Assembly (NCBI RefSeq): GCF_022539665.2
Contig: NC_081339.1
Span: forward strand, 4,640,017-4,704,016
DNA length: 64,000 bases
DNA from: Daphnia carinata
Lineage: Eukaryota; Arthropoda; Branchiopoda; Diplostraca; Daphniidae
Direction of reading: 5' to 3'
In this document: positions 15,291 through 29,341 of the stretch, one piece after another
Layout: every line of letters begins with the position of its first letter
How positions within the stretch are numbered: position 1 is the first letter of the stretch
Position numbers and translations under genes: made by a program
Notes under the pieces: generated by a model
The model's database searches: none
Told to the model about the DNA's origin: nothing
Seen by the model: the letters and a program-made list of their open reading frames with translations, nothing else

Positions 15291-18200
15291 GAAAATTCTT
15301 TCAGACGGCGGCGTTATGGGTGGGCCGTCGCAAACGCAACAAAAAGGCCGGGGCTACATCTCATCATCATCATCATCATATCCCCTCTTTATCGAAGCGA
15401 TATGCATAGGCTAGGCGGCACATGGTATACACACACACACACACACACACTCAAACACTTGCGCTCTACACACTCGGCATCTTCGGCAAGAAAAAGAAAA
15501 AAAAAAAAAAGACTTAAATTTTTAATTCTTTTGAATATTTGAGGATGAAAATTGATTTGGTTAAGGAATGTTTGGTCTGCATGCTGAATCATGTGGCGTA
15601 CATACTTTGCGTCGTCATCATCATCACGAACAAGATAGGGTGTGGGTGAAAAAGACGAAATTTACGGCCCAATCATGCGCGACACGTGCTCTTTGTTGTA
15701 CGTCATCTCGTTGCCTTTTTATTTTTTTTTTCCCCCCTTTCGTTATTTGTTGAATCATGACATCATTTTCTCTCTGCTTACAACAATCGCTCTAAACAAC
15801 AACAACAAAATTCATTTTTATTCAAAGCCTTTTCTTTTTCCTTTTTTTTTTTTTTTAAACTTCGAAAGATGAAACGAGCCGAGAGGTTAATGAATAAAAG
15901 GTTGGACCGTCACAACTCAACTCAACTGTTGTTGTTGTTGTTGTCCAAAGGTTAAATAGGTTCAATCTATTTACGCGACATTTTCCTTTTTTTTTTTTTT
16001 TTACCTGAAAATTACTTTTAAAAAGGTGGTTGTGTAAACGAATTAGAAGTTTAACTAATAAAAATGTAGATAAGAATCGATTGCCATAATTATGTTTTTT
16101 TTTTCTGCTGACGAACGTTTTCATTATTATTATTTTTTTTTTTTTCTTAAATCAGAGTTGAATCGGGATCTTTTTATATATATTTTTTTCTCCCTTCTTT
16201 TCAGGTACTGCACGTTTTTAACCAACGAAGGAGGGGGGAAGAAGGAAAGAATAGAATCCAGGTGTGAGGTGTCCCGAAGAGTTTGAACGGCGGGCGGTCA
16301 AGACTGCAGTCCGGAGAAAAAGGTAGGTGTTTCCATTATTATTATCATTATTTTTTTTTTTAAATCGAGGGGAATTTTCTTTTCTTTTAAAAAGAAATCG
16401 AGAGGAAGGCAAACTTTTTTTTTTTTTTTTAATATAAATCTTTCATGTTTATCTGTAATGAACGCACGATCCATTCGTAACTCTCTAAATACCCCCTCCG
16501 CCCCCCCCCCCCCCCCCCCGTTTTTTTGCTTAAAAAAGCGTGATCAGCGGAAACCTACAACTATTACATTTAAACCCGTAAACGTAAGGCGTGTCCTAGA
16601 ATTTATACTAGGAATCCATTTTTTTTCCGGTCACGTGATTTAAAAAAAAAAAAATTTTGAACGACTAATTGTTGTCGTAACAACATTCCGAGAATGACGA
16701 ATATTTCCATCTATTCTGGGGACATTGATTTATGTAGGATTAGCTCATATTTTTCAACGATTTGTCACTTTGAACGCAAATTGACAGTCAGTTCTGGAGT
16801 GTATCCGCTGGATCAGATGCTGACCCGTGGGTCTAGCTGTTATGTTGTTGTATTTTCTTTTTTTTTTTTTTTTTTTTTTTTTTTTCTTCTTCTTTTTACA
16901 ATAACTTCTACTACTACTACTACTACTACTATTACAAGCGTATATAGTATTTGGGTTTTTTGTATATCGATATATTACAGTAGGGGCTTAGTGTTAGAGA
17001 GGAACAAAAAGGAAAAAAAAAAGAGTGGCAGTCTGTAAGTTGTAAAGAGTTTTTTTTTTTTCTAGTGTGTGTGTGTGTGTGTGTGTGTATAAATGATGTT
17101 TACGGTTATTAATGATGGGCTTGACATTTCGACCTTGGAAGGTAAGATCTAAGAAGAAGAAGAAGAAGAAGGAAAAAAAAAAAGAAGGTGAGAGACATGG
17201 CGCACGAGTCACGCTGTGAGAGATGGACTATCTTCTTCTTTTTTTGGGGTGCCTCTTTCTTTCTTATCTCGCGAACCCCCCGCCATTTTTGCCCCCACGA
17301 CTTTGCCTTTTTTTTTTCTTTTTTTTTTTGGGGGGGGGGGGAGGAGAAAAGACAAACTTTGAGTATCGATCGTTTACTTTCGTTCCACCAATCGATAGAA
17401 ATTCCGAAAGAAGAGAATGCGCTTCGTCGCCGTCGTCTTTGTAAAAATGAGGTGAATTTTATTACAGTCATTTCAGTGTGTGTGTGTGTGTGTGTGTGTT
17501 TGTAACGGCTGTAATGGGGCGCGAGGCATATAAGAAAAAAGAAGAAAGAAAGAAGAAAAAAAAAAAAGAGAGTGCAGTGCACTGGCATGCTCTCCCCATG
17601 ATTTTTGTTTTTTCTTCCTTTCGTTCGTACGGCCACATCCGCTCCATCCGTGCGTGATGCGGTCAACGTCGGGTCACGCCAAAGTCGTGTTATCACCCGG
17701 CGAAGAAGCAATTTCCTTTCTTTTTTTCTTTTTTTTTTTTTTTTTTTTGTTCTTTTTTGTTTTGTTTCCTTCGAAAAGAAAATGGGGAGAGACAGAGAGA
17801 GAGAGAGAGGGGGGGGGAACAAAAAATTACATTTTGAGTCAATTGCCATCAGAGTTGAAATCGAATCTAGGCCTGTTGATTGATGACGCTCGAAAAAGGG
17901 CGTGGTTATTGTTGTGTGTGTGTGTGTGTGTTTATGCTGTTGACGATTTACATATTGACGATTTACATATTGAAATTTTATTTTTTATTATTAACATTTT
18001 TTTGTTTCCCGTTGGGTGATGTTGTTGTGTGGGTTGTGGTGGCGCTAGGAGAGGGGCGTGTTTTTATTAGTCGACGGCCTAATTAGTTTATTGATACAAT
18101 TTACAAATTGTCGACGGGAGATTGGAGGAGGGGGTGGGAGAGAATGAGGATGGCAGTTGTTTGCGTGTCTAACAAGCTCGTTAAACTCTTTTTTTTTTTT

Positions 18201-18788
18201 TTTTATTCCTTAGTGTTTACATATTTAATTGCGTCAAATTGTCTTTCATTTTGGGAAAGGCAAAGAAACTCGTACGCGTCATTAAAATTAAATAATAACA
18301 AAAAAAAAAAAAAAAAAGCGAAGAACGGAGAAAATAATAAGAGGGAAAGTGGAGGGTGATGGCGGGCGTCGTGATCGAGTGGCGGTTACGTCGTCGTCGA
18401 AGGTCCTCTCGGCTCTCACACAAATGAACTGCTGTTGCTGCTGCTTCTGCTGCTGCCGCCTCTGTCCTAAGCAAAGTTCTGTATATGTAAGGCCGGAAAC
18501 TATTCAATACCCCAACGACGGGAAAACAGAAAAGCTTTCCCTCTTTTTTTTTTTTTTTTTTTTTCTCTACGGCGCTCTTTATTATTACGCACATCGAAAA
18601 AAAAAAAAAAAAAAAAAAATTGGTACGTCGCTACTCTTTCTTTCTTTTTTTTTCCACTATATGGAATTGCGCAACCCCTCACTACCCCCCTCTTGTCGAT
18701 ATGTACGTTCTATTCAATCTCCACTACCGCAAACCGAGTGAATGAGTGCGGATATTGTTATTCTGTTCCGCTTTTCTTTTCTTTTTTT

Positions 18789-18828
<40 letters not shown>

Positions 18829-20928
18829 CGTTTGGGGGTAAAAGGGCGGCTTTCAAAAGAAGGAAACCAATCTCATGTTTATATTCATCAAATCGAAAAG
18901 GAAAAAAAAAAAAGAGTAAAAGGCTATTGGAAGTTACTTTCGTGAAGGGTGGGTGGGATGGTACACTTTGATTTTATTTTTCAATGGACAACAACAACAA
19001 CACTAGAATGTACTAGTATTTATATTCTGTGGCTGATATGATACTCTGTCCGTTTCATTTAAATGGCTATTTTTGCCCCTTTTTTTGGGGGGGGGGGGGG
19101 GGATAGGTCTTGATATTTGCATGCAATAGTTACGTCACTGTGACGTGTGTGCGGTACCTGATTGAAGCTCTTTTTTTGTTGTTGTTGATCAAGTTGTTAC
19201 ATCTTTGAATAGGGGCGTCCCCCGAAAAAAAAAATGGTATTTTTAATATTTGACGAGTTCAGTCCAGTTGTTTACATTATTTGAAATGTAGTTCAAACTG
19301 AGATGAGATGAAAACACACTGATATATATTCGGTTGTTGGGTGGGTGGGTGGGGGGGTGTATGTATGTATTTATGTGCGTGCGTACGGGGCTCGACGGCA
19401 CGAATGTGATTTGACAACTTCCATCAGCGTATGTAAATTTTTGATAAAGTAAGGTAGTCCGGGAGAGGGGAGGGGGGAGTTTTGGGGAAATCAAATTACT
19501 TCCTGGGATATCTAAAAAAAAAAAAAAAAAAAAACTGAAGAATAAAATAAAATTTTGTCCGTAACAGATCGATATTTCGGTTGGGAGAGGGGGGGGGGAG
19601 AGGTACGCACACTTTGAGAATTTGACGGGCTATTTGATTTTTTGGGGTGTCGGTGATTTTTGTTATTGCTAACGTCAATGTATCTAATGACACTCGGTTA
19701 TAGAGAAATGTTAGCATTTACTAAGAAAAAAAAAAGGAGTAGGGGGAGGTGTTCGTTATTGGCATTTCGGGGGACAATTTTTAGCTCTTGATATCTAATT
19801 AGATTTTTCGGACCTCCCTTACTTGTAACGCTCATTCATTACGTCCCGTGCGTATCGAATTCGAACGTTTCCTTCCCTTCTCTTTTTTTTTTTTTTTTTT
19901 TTTCTTTTTTTTGTCTCTGACTATTTTTCAGATTTATGGGATTTTTTTTTTTTTTTTTTTTCGTGTAATAAGGAAAATTCCTGTTGGGTCCACTGATACT
20001 GACGTCCAAATCGAATTGTTCTTGTGCTAATAAAAAGCCAAAATTGTGCGCGCGCGGACAGAATTTTTCATTCGTCACGGCTAATCGACGAGGTCCATTT
20101 TTATTTTTTGAAGGGATAAAAAAAAAAAAATTGCTTTTGGGTGTCAACAACAACAAAAAAAAACAAGCGTGTCAAATAGTTTGCGGTAAATAAAAAAAAA
20201 AAACAGAACTGATACAGACGCTAATAAACCGGCGGCTGTTGCTGCGTGCGCTTGGCTTTTTTTTTTCCCTCCTCCTTTTGTGTGGGACGACCATTTTGAA
20301 TCTGATCTTGTTTATTTATCTATTTTTTTTTTCCTTGCTTCTTTTGAATGAGGAGGAATGGACGTTGATTCCACACACACACACACAGCTGATTATAGCA
20401 TCACAAACCTCCCTCTCTTCCTCAAGTCGCACACCTCGATTGATTTACGACTTAAGCTCCACCCACACGCGGGACATCTTCTCATACTGTCCTCTTCCAT
20501 TTTTTTTTTTTTTTTTTTTTTTTTTGTTCTATCGTAGATGTAAAAAAAAAAAAGAGAAGCTCCCCAAAGAAAGAAAAAAACTGAATGGCGTTTATAGTGT
20601 TGCACAGCTGCAACCGATGGCTATCTGACCAACCCTCCTCCCCCCCCCCCCTGCGTCTTTGCTGTGTGTGAATCCCGTGACCCATCACCGATTTTCATTT
20701 TTTTTTTTTTTAGCTGTATTTTTTTATTTGTATTTTTTTTTTTTTTTTTTTTTGTTTGCGGTGACGACGTATTATCTTTAATGTGTTTGGCGATACACAT
20801 TGTGAATGGCTTTGCAGCACAGCAGAGATCGAACTGTGCCGTACCATGTCTGATTTATGAACGTTTTAGCGAGACTGTGCGAGATACCAGGCCTTGTTTA
20901 CTGCCGCAAACAACGTCGACCCGCTCTC

Positions 20929-20965
<37 letters not shown>

Positions 20966-22306
20966 ACGTAAAGGATGTTGAGTATCTTTGATCCATTCGG
21001 TTGGTCGATGTCGTAGGCCTAAAAATCCTTTGATTTTTGTTGTTAGTTTTCTATGTTTTGTAATAGGCCTCGTGATCCCGATTTTTGTTTTTTGAAATCG
21101 ACTTTTGTTTATTTGGATTTTCCGTTGAATGTTCGCCACTGCTTAAATTTGCCGACGGTTTTTAGCGTTTATTTTGTTTGGGAGGGGGGGGGGAGGTCTT
21201 GATTAAGTGGGAAACCGGATTGCTCTTTAAAAGGTAATGGATACCTTGTCTGTTGGGAATAAAGCGAAAAAAAAGCCAAAGAAAAACACACATTTTTTTC
21301 CAAAGGGTGTTCCAGCAATTCCTTTGCGGTTCTTGGCCATTTTAAATGTCATTTTTTTTTTTTTTTTCCCACCGAAAAGAAGAGCCCCCCGCTTTACACG
21401 AAAAAGGATTTCCCCCCCCCCCCCCCCTGATTTTTGTTTTCTTTTTTCTTTTTTTTAACTTTCGAACTGAAAGGGGTGATGATTGTTTTGGAACTCTTGA
21501 AAGATTTTCGTCTTTGCGGTCGTCGAATTTTCTGACTTTTGTGGGAACACACGTGGCGGTTTTTCGAGAAGCCAGCACAGCCACAAGAAAAACAGCAGCA
21601 TCCATCAATCGGTGGTTATTCGAAACCGCGCATCCTCCTACACGCACCACTCCCTTTCCACCGATTCCCCCTCTTCGCCAATCAACTGTCCTCGTTAAAA
21701 TCTGTCCAAACATTTCTCAATTTCCCTTTTCTTTTTCCCCCTCGTAACATCTTTAAAACAAAAAACAAAACAAAACAAAAAAAAAATGAAATTTGCCTTA
21801 AATGACGTCATAGCTCTGCATCGATAACGATCAACACATTTAAGTGTCTGATGATAATTAAAAAAAAAAAAAAAGTAGGAAATGGAGGAAAGAAATCTCT
21901 GGTTACGTGTCGGTTACGATGGTCATGTTTTTGTTTCTGATTTTTTTTTTTTTTTTTTTTTTACCGCCGCATTTGGAAAACGAAAAAAAAAAAAAAATCG
22001 AATGGGGAACAAGTAAAAGAAATAGAAAGAGAGTGGTTTTGCCTGTTTTTGTCTGTGCGGACGACATTTCTTTGCTGTGTGTCGGTTGACCCCGTTCAAC
22101 CTTTTTTTTTTTTTTTTCTCGTTTTTTCCTTCGGGATCCGTCTGTACGCACATATGGTGCCGCAACCCGGCCTGTGCGACTCTCCCTACACCCTCCCAAC
22201 CTTCCTCCCCCACCCTGTCCACCGAAAAGAAGAAGGGAATCTGCGCGTGACCTTCTTGCACTCCAAACGTCAAAAACACACACACAAGAGAATAGAGAAG
22301 ACTTTA

Positions 22307-22359
22307 GGAAGAAACTCTTGGAACAAAATGATTTCTCTCTCTCTCTCTAAGAGTTTCTT
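22307..22359. repeat. Perfect 13-base inverted repeat (hairpin)
   Basis: GGAAGAAACTCTT at 22307-22319 is the exact reverse complement of AAGAGTTTCTTCC at 22347-22359, with a 27-base CT-rich loop. No coding context. Function unknown. Confidence 0.6.
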
Positions 22360-23732
22360 CCCATTTTATTTTTTTTTTTTTCTTATCCGTGGGAAAATGG
22401 CGGACAGGTCAGTCGCTCTTCTTTTTTTTTTTTTCGGCCTCGTTAAAAACGATCATCCGTATCCGCTGGATACTCCTTAAATATATTGTACATTCGGGAC
22501 TTGTGTGTTGGCCGTCTGTACGCCGTTTTAGTCATTTCCTCCCCCTGGGCCTCTATCTAACGAGTTCCACAGCTTCTTCGACTTCTTTCTTTCTTTCTTT
22601 CTTTCTTTCTCTTTTTTTCCCACCGTCAAATTGAAATGCATTTTTTTTTTTGGGTTGTATTTTTGACTTAACTGAAAAATGGAAAAAAATAAAAATAATA
22701 ATTTTTTTCGTTTCGGGTGGTGGAGGGGGGGGGGAGGCAGGAGAAAATAAAAGCTGAGGAATGTATCCAGACAATACGCAGACAGTTTTGTAATGTATGC
22801 TAATACATCATAGCACGCGTGATGTGTCACGTGAGCAAACGTCAACACGAGCCCGAACGAAATGCGCGGTCACGTTACATTTTTGTTTTGTTTTGTTTGT
22901 TTTTTTGTTTTGTTTTTATGCGTTTTTCCGTTCATCTTGTTCTTAGAAAGACATTTTTCCTCTCGGTATTTTTGCTATACGCGCGACACATTGTACAGAG
23001 ACGTAGTCCCGCACGTCGACACCATTCATCTTTCAAAGGGTGGCAGGCCGTTCGTTCGCTTTCGCATTGGCGGTAAAAACAAATTCAAAAATGCGCCTTC
23101 GTCTTTTCTTTTCTGTTTTTACGTTTCGAAAACGGGCGGTGGGGCAACGGTTGCGGTTGACTGGCTGTTGCTGTTGTTCTTGTATAAGTGTCGGCATGAT
23201 GTGACTCGAGAGACTATTCACCCGAAAAAGAAAAAAAAAAATCGAAATTCTTTATTTTTTTCGGGTAGGAAAGATGATGCTGCTGTGATGGTTGATGAGC
23301 TCGAAGGTTACAGGTCAATGATGTAGAAGGAGAAACGTGCTTTTGGGTACTTCGTGTTCGTTGGAAATAGACCAACAATCGCATCGGGAAGAGAGGAAAA
23401 AAAATAAGAATAAAAATAAAAATAAAAATGAAAACTGTTTTTCCACGTCAAATCAGAGTTTGGAAACGCGAGCTGCCGCGTGTGTGTGTGTGTGTATACA
23501 GAACAGCTGAGACGAATTCGTGTCAACACGCGCCAACAGGTCAGAATGTTTTCCCGAAATTTCGTTCGTTCGTTCGTTTCCTTTTTGTTTTTCGTTTTAT
23601 TTTTATTTCGTTAGCCGCAGTCGCAGACTTTGCGCGGCTGCATCGAGAAAAAAAACGTAAAAGTCCAATTGGATCTTTGAAATATGTTAATTTTCATTCG
23701 ATGAAAAGTTTGATGTCATCCATCATTTTCTG

Positions 23733-23764
<32 letters not shown>

Positions 23765-24100
23765 TCTCTCCTCCCTCCCTGCCTCCCTCGTCTTGTTGGC
23801 GTGCAGCTGGCGCTGCTGGACGCTGCATCCAATAAGCTGCCGTCTTTTGTTGTTGTCTTCTCCTTGACGATATTACGTGTTTGTTCCGAGAAGTGTCCGA
23901 ATTGCCGCTGAGTTTCAAATTGTAGTGAATTGTAAAATAGCCGTGAAAAAGAGATGAGATGAACTCTTGGCTTTTTGTTTTATTTTGTTTTCTCGTGCGT
24001 CTCGTCAGTACCGAAAGTCGAAGGGGCTTCCGGCATTACTTGTATTCGCTACTTAACTCTTTTGCTGCATACGGCCTCTATGCGCCATCGCCGTCAGACC

Positions 24101-24142
<42 letters not shown>

Positions 24143-25175
24143 GATGTCATCCTAATCCATCACGCGCGCATCTTCCGAATTGTAATGACTGAATCAGCCG
24201 GCCCCGCTCTCTCTCTCTGTCTCTCTCTCTGTGCCAGCTAATGATGTGCTTATTCATAGCGCAATCAGTAAGGAAAAGGGGAAGGAAAAGAAAAAAAAAA
24301 AAAAAAAAGATGCTGGCCCGATGCCGGCCCCCGTACGCGTTTTGTGCGTAACTCGAAGCGAGGGCCCGGGGGCTCAAATAATCCGCTATAGATGATGACT
24401 GCGATTTGATTTGTACAGTTGAGTATTAATGAAATCAATGGCAGGAAGAGAAGGAAGGAAGGGAAGGGAGATGAGAGATGAGAAGCGCCAAGAGACACCG
24501 TAATGAGATAGCGTCTCTTCTTATGATATACAAACCACATCGGCTTCTGATTGGTTTATCTTCCATGGCCAGTCGAGTAGTACGTTGGACTTGCTTTTTT
24601 ATTAGAGATGAATTTATTAGTTTAGAATTAAACCCGTTTTTTTTTTTGTGTGTGTGTGTGTGTGTGGGGTGCAGGTGGGGGGGGGGGAGTTAGTAATATC
24701 GAAACGGGATACGAGAAGGAGTGAGAAATGATCCAGGTGTCTGTTGAAGTTGTTGAAAAAGTCAATGTTTCGGAGCGTAGTTTGACGAATGAATTTCATT
24801 TTATTGTTTGGGTAGGTGCGTGGGGCTAGGCTGTTTATGTCAGATTATTGATCGTTGAAATTGACGAATGATCAACATGTTGTTATTTTTTCTTGCTAAT
24901 CGAAACGTCCATCTGTTCGGATGTGTTTGAAATAGCAAGGAAAAAAGAAATCAAATTTGATCCGATCTATTGACTTGATTCGATGGGCGGTATTGGATGG
25001 CCGCACTGCGCTGACGTTCGCTACATTGGCCATGCATCGAACTGTTGAAGCGCACGCAATCCGTGATCCCCCCCCCCTTCTTTCTCAGAATAACACCCAT
25101 TTTTCGAGCAGACATCTTACACAGACATCATCCGATTCTTATTGACATCCAAGTTGAAACACGGGCCTTAAAAAT

Positions 25176-25181
25176 CCCCCC

Positions 25182-25213
<32 letters not shown>

Positions 25214-25246
25214 AAAATAAAATAAATAAATAAATAAATAAAATAG
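25176..25246. repeat. C27 run followed by A-rich and AATA tetranucleotide repeats
   Basis: A 27-base C homopolymer (25176-25202) is followed directly by nine A and then AATA/AAAT repeats to about 25246. Lengths of such runs may be uncertain in the assembly. Confidence 0.8.
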
Positions 25247-26157
25247 TCAAACATGTGTAGGCTCGATCGCCTATTTTTCTATGCGAATCGATTATTTTTT
25301 TTTTACTTGAAATCGTATTATTTTATGCATCGTATTTATGGGACTGTCCATCAATTCTGCAGCGTTCGATCTGCATACACACATATCAAGTCCAACTCCC
25401 CACTTCACTCTTTCTTTCTTTTTTTTTTTTTTTTCTTGTTCAAATTCAATGTTTGAAAGCAGTCCAAAACTCTTCCGATAGAATACGAGGTAATAAATCG
25501 CTCCCGGATTTTTTTTTTTTTTTCTTCCTCATCGTTCACGATGGGGGCCAAGCCCAGGCAACCGAGTTCAAAAAAAAAAAAAAAAGTGGGAGGGTTGGCT
25601 TTTTTTTTTCCCTGGGTTTTATGGACACTTGAATTTGTTTTGTTGAAAATATATGTTAATAGTTAGATCGAGTGTACACTGAAGGGGTCGCCATATAACA
25701 ACATGTACGTACAGTAGCGCACACACACACACACACACACAACCTATTCAACGAATAACAAAATTTATATATTGAGGGTCATCGCTACTGTTGACCGATT
25801 TTCTTTTTTTCTTGTCGCTCCATTTGTTACCATAATCCGCACATTTCAGTGCGGATGAGGTTCCGTCACGCTCTCCCCGCTTTTTATGATTTGTTTTTTT
25901 TTTTTTTTTTTTTCTTCTGGGATCTTTTTTTTTTTTTTTTTTTTTTGGTTTTTCTTTTTAAAGAAGAAAAAAAGTGAATTATGATCGTTTGAAATGTTTT
26001 TAAACAATAACGACCCGTGAACGAAATCGATAGTCGCAAATCGATAACGCCTGGACATCGTTTCAGACTTGGGTCGTTTGCTTCCACTCTGGAATGTAAT
26101 AAGAATTTATTTATTTAAAAAAAAAAAACAACAACAAAAATTTCATATTTTGCCGCT

Positions 26158-26158
<1 letters not shown>

Positions 26159-26197
<39 letters not shown>
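26159..26197. repeat. T39 homopolymer
   Basis: An uninterrupted run of 39 T in the gene desert. Not next to a recognisable retroposon body, so not called a retrotransposed poly(A) tail. Confidence 0.8.
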
Positions 26198-26202
<5 letters not shown>

Positions 26203-28295
26203 TTAATAAAGAGGCTGCGTCAGTCAAAAAAAAAAAATAAGAAAGAAGGAAAAAAAAAAAAAAGTCAATTCGATTATGGAAAGGTAGGCTTTGCTTGTAC
26301 CTTTCCTCCTCGCCGCTCTGTATGGGGTCGAAACAAATATTCTCTTTGTGCGCTCAGGTACGCAGTCGAACCGCCGGTCAATTATCAAGAGGTTCTACTA
26401 GAACTGTGTACAGAGAAAGTTGTTTGTCTGATCACACTTTGCAATCACGTTACTGCTATGCTACCATACGACTACCAACCGGCTTGTGGATGACTATATA
26501 TGCATTTCTTTTTTCTTTTTTCTTTTTTTTTTTTTTTTTTTTTCTTTTTTTTTTCGGTTATAACTCTCAAATAGGAATGAGATCTGACGCTTTGAGTGAT
26601 ACGTTAACAATTTATCATTGTAGGATTTGTTGTTGGCCGCCAGTTATGCACCCGTCCTCTTGCTTCTCCTTTTTTTTTTTTCTTTTCTTTTCTAACATCT
26701 ATAACGTCAAAAGTAACAAATTGCCATTGAGATGGATAGACAAGCGAAAGAAGAAGAAAAAAAAACGAAAGAGAAATGTTAATTTGAAAAATCGAAATAA
26801 TAAGTTAACTTGAAAGCATTTGTTTTTTTTTTTACCCAATTATTATTTAGTTTTGAAAGGCATGTTTTGAGTTTACAAGTGTTTGGAATTATTGGCCGTT
26901 AAGCTGATAATTCAATCACATCTTTTATTGAATATTCGTATCTGCGCTGTAGCTTAATGTAGGTGTAGGTGTAGGGGGGGGGGGAGGGATGTTGCTTTGT
27001 CCCGGCCGTCGCACAAACAAGGTTGCCCAGTAACGTGTCATAGATGCCTTGCTCGACGTGGACAATAACCTATACGTGCTCTAAATCGGACCTATTGTGC
27101 CAGTGTAGCCCATTGATTTTTATTATGATTTGCAGAGGTACTTACGTAGACACACACACACACACACACACCTGGCTGGACTCGCTACGGATATCGAACG
27201 CGTTTGACCGCAAAGCTTTTTGTGTGTCTCTTTGTATGCGCAATTTGCCATCGTTGACTAGTCACGTCAACGATTACGTCTACATTCCCCCCCCTCCCCT
27301 CTTTACCTCCTCCTCCGTTCTTCTATCGTTCGATACGACCAAATGACGTCATTGCCAAGTTTTTATTTATAAGTTTTTTTTTTATTTTTATTTTCTTTCT
27401 ACCAGTAAGAAAGAAAATGATTAGAAATCGAAATGCGAATTAAGTTTAATGTTGATGGCATTCCCGATTGGGGCGGACGATGTGCGGTAATCTAATCGGG
27501 GCAACCGGCAGTGACATACACACGTGACCTGCCTCTCTCACCCTAGACGTGTTTTTTTTTTTTCTTCTTCATTTTGTTGTTATCTTGTTGTTTTTTTGTT
27601 TTTTTTCTTAGTTACGGTCGTGATGGTGGTGATGGGTATACACAAACACACAAAAAAAATAGAAAGGAATGGGGGGGGGCAGTCGATGGGGCAGTGGAGC
27701 GGAATCGTCCTCATGCATATTAAATGTCTAAAAGGAAATAATACGACCAGCGACACATCCACACACACACACACACACAACAAAAAATGCAGTGCGGCGA
27801 AAGCTCTACTTAGTTCTGGTGCGATTAATCACGCTAATCGCGTCGCTTGCTCGTCTTTTCTTTCTGTTTAATGACGTATCGGTTCTCTCCCCCACCCCCC
27901 CCCCCCCCTTTTTTTTTTCTCCTTTGGCTCGCTTGGCATAACAGAAATGGGCGGGGCGCTGATCATCTTTTGGCCGTCTTGCCGATTGTTTGATGTCTAC
28001 GGTTTAACTAAGTAAAGTCGTAATTGAGTTGATGGCCGTCATCAATCGATTTCGTCCCCCCCCCCCCCTTTTTTTTTTTTTCTTAAACGTAATCAAAAGG
28101 ACAAAAACAAATTGGACTTCAAAGGGCATTTTTGATTCTCTTTATTTTTGGTCACAAAGGGAGAGGAACGAGTTTAACGAGTTAACGAACCAATACGAAA
28201 CGATCAAAGACTGGCTAAAGTGGGATGGATTTATCGTGCCGATTCAGGACATTTTTTTTTTGTTCTTGGGGTGGAAATCTGAAGATATCAATTTG

Positions 28296-28330
<35 letters not shown>

Positions 28331-29125
28331 TGGAAATCAATTGAAACATTTTTTTGCGAGCATTTCAGTTCGGTTGATTAACAGAGATTGGAAGGCGAGA
28401 GCTGAGTGGGCTCTAATCTGATTAGATCATCAAATGCGCAAGCAGAATCTTGTGAAGAAAATGATGAAAGGATAAGAATGGACCGACTCGTCTTTTTTAA
28501 TTGGTCGTTGCGGAAAGGCATTTGATTTTTATAGTGAACTTCATCTTTTGTCTCATCTTGTTTTCGGTTGTAAAACAGCTGAAATCTCTGCATTTTCAGT
28601 CTATTTTATTTGTAACGAAAAAAAAAAAAAAAAAAATGATTGCTGAATCCAGTGAGTGGTCCGCTCTGTGGGCGGATTGACGTATTCCAGTCCATTTTCA
28701 TTCCGGCCTTAATTTTTTTTTTTTTTTTTTTACGTCTCTGCCGCTCCCCTTATTCGTTCGTTTAATTCATCGCCACATCGTTCGTACTGCAGTTGATGGG
28801 TGTATCAAAGTGTACATGGTCCGATGGACTGGATTGCAGCAGCCGCCGCCTCATTAACTGGCGAAATGATGTTTGATACTATTATTGTTATGATTATTTA
28901 CTCGGTCATATAAGTAACCCGAGACAGCTGCGGCGTATTTTGCTTTTTGTTTTGTTTCCTCGGCCGTTTGCCGTGCGTTATGGGCGAGGGATGTGGTATT
29001 TTGGGTCGTCTCTTTCCGTCCACGCTGGGTGATATTGTTATTATTATACGCCACATAGAAATGAACGTCGGAGAATGGTTTGACTTTCTTTGCTTCGTTT
29101 GGTTTGATTCGACTCATGGTGCAAA

Positions 29126-29211
29126 GCCATCTAGCGGTTAACTTTTGACATTTATAGCGTGAGAGCCATCTAGTGGTCATTTTTTAAGTAGTTGTTTTCT
29201 GCCATCTAGCG
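29126..29211 (-). promoter_or_regulatory. Cluster of three CTCF-like motifs, candidate insulator
   Basis: GCCATCTAGCGG (29126-29137), GCCATCTAGTGG (29165-29176) and GCCATCTAGCG (29201-29211) occur at spacings of 39 and 36 bases, all in one orientation. Read on the minus strand they are CCRCTAGATGGC-type sequences, matching the core bound by the CTCF zinc-finger protein in animals. They stand 130 bases beyond the 3' end of the first lectin gene, at the edge of the svp gene desert. The motif match and clustering are seen; insulator function is inferred. Confidence 0.55.
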
Positions 29212-29341
29212 TAGACGTTGGCAGAGCCTTTGAAGCAATAGGTAAAGACGCGTTGTTGAAGTTATTTTCTGAATGTATTTTTCGAAGTAAACGTTAGTTA
29301 ACTAGCACAGTCGAACGACCGTAGATTTTACGGTACGCGTT

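Larger units (their letters stand above)
9932..29125. other. Gene desert upstream of svp
   Basis: About 19 kb without a supportable exon chain. It is filled with homopolymers and microsatellites: T-runs near 10850, 16865, 20705 and 26159-26197; GT repeats near 14050, 17064, 17476 and 18793; a 27-base C-run at 25176; and CTTT repeats near 22585. Occasional 100-170 codon frames are low-complexity or intron-like. Large deserts beside developmental transcription factors usually hold enhancers, but none is identified here by sequence. Confidence 0.5.

Noticed and set aside
17109-17849. 246-codon minus-strand frame
   Set aside because: Built from homopolymers and CT/GT repeats (poly-Lys, poly-Phe, poly-Leu), no domain and no splice or start context.
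17942-17971. 15-base tandem duplication (GACGATTTACATATT twice)
   Set aside because: Real but too small and contextless to interpret; ordinary replication slippage.
26159-26197. Poly(A) tail of a retrotransposon
   Set aside because: No reverse-transcriptase body, target-site duplication or matching repeat copy was seen next to this or other long A/T runs.
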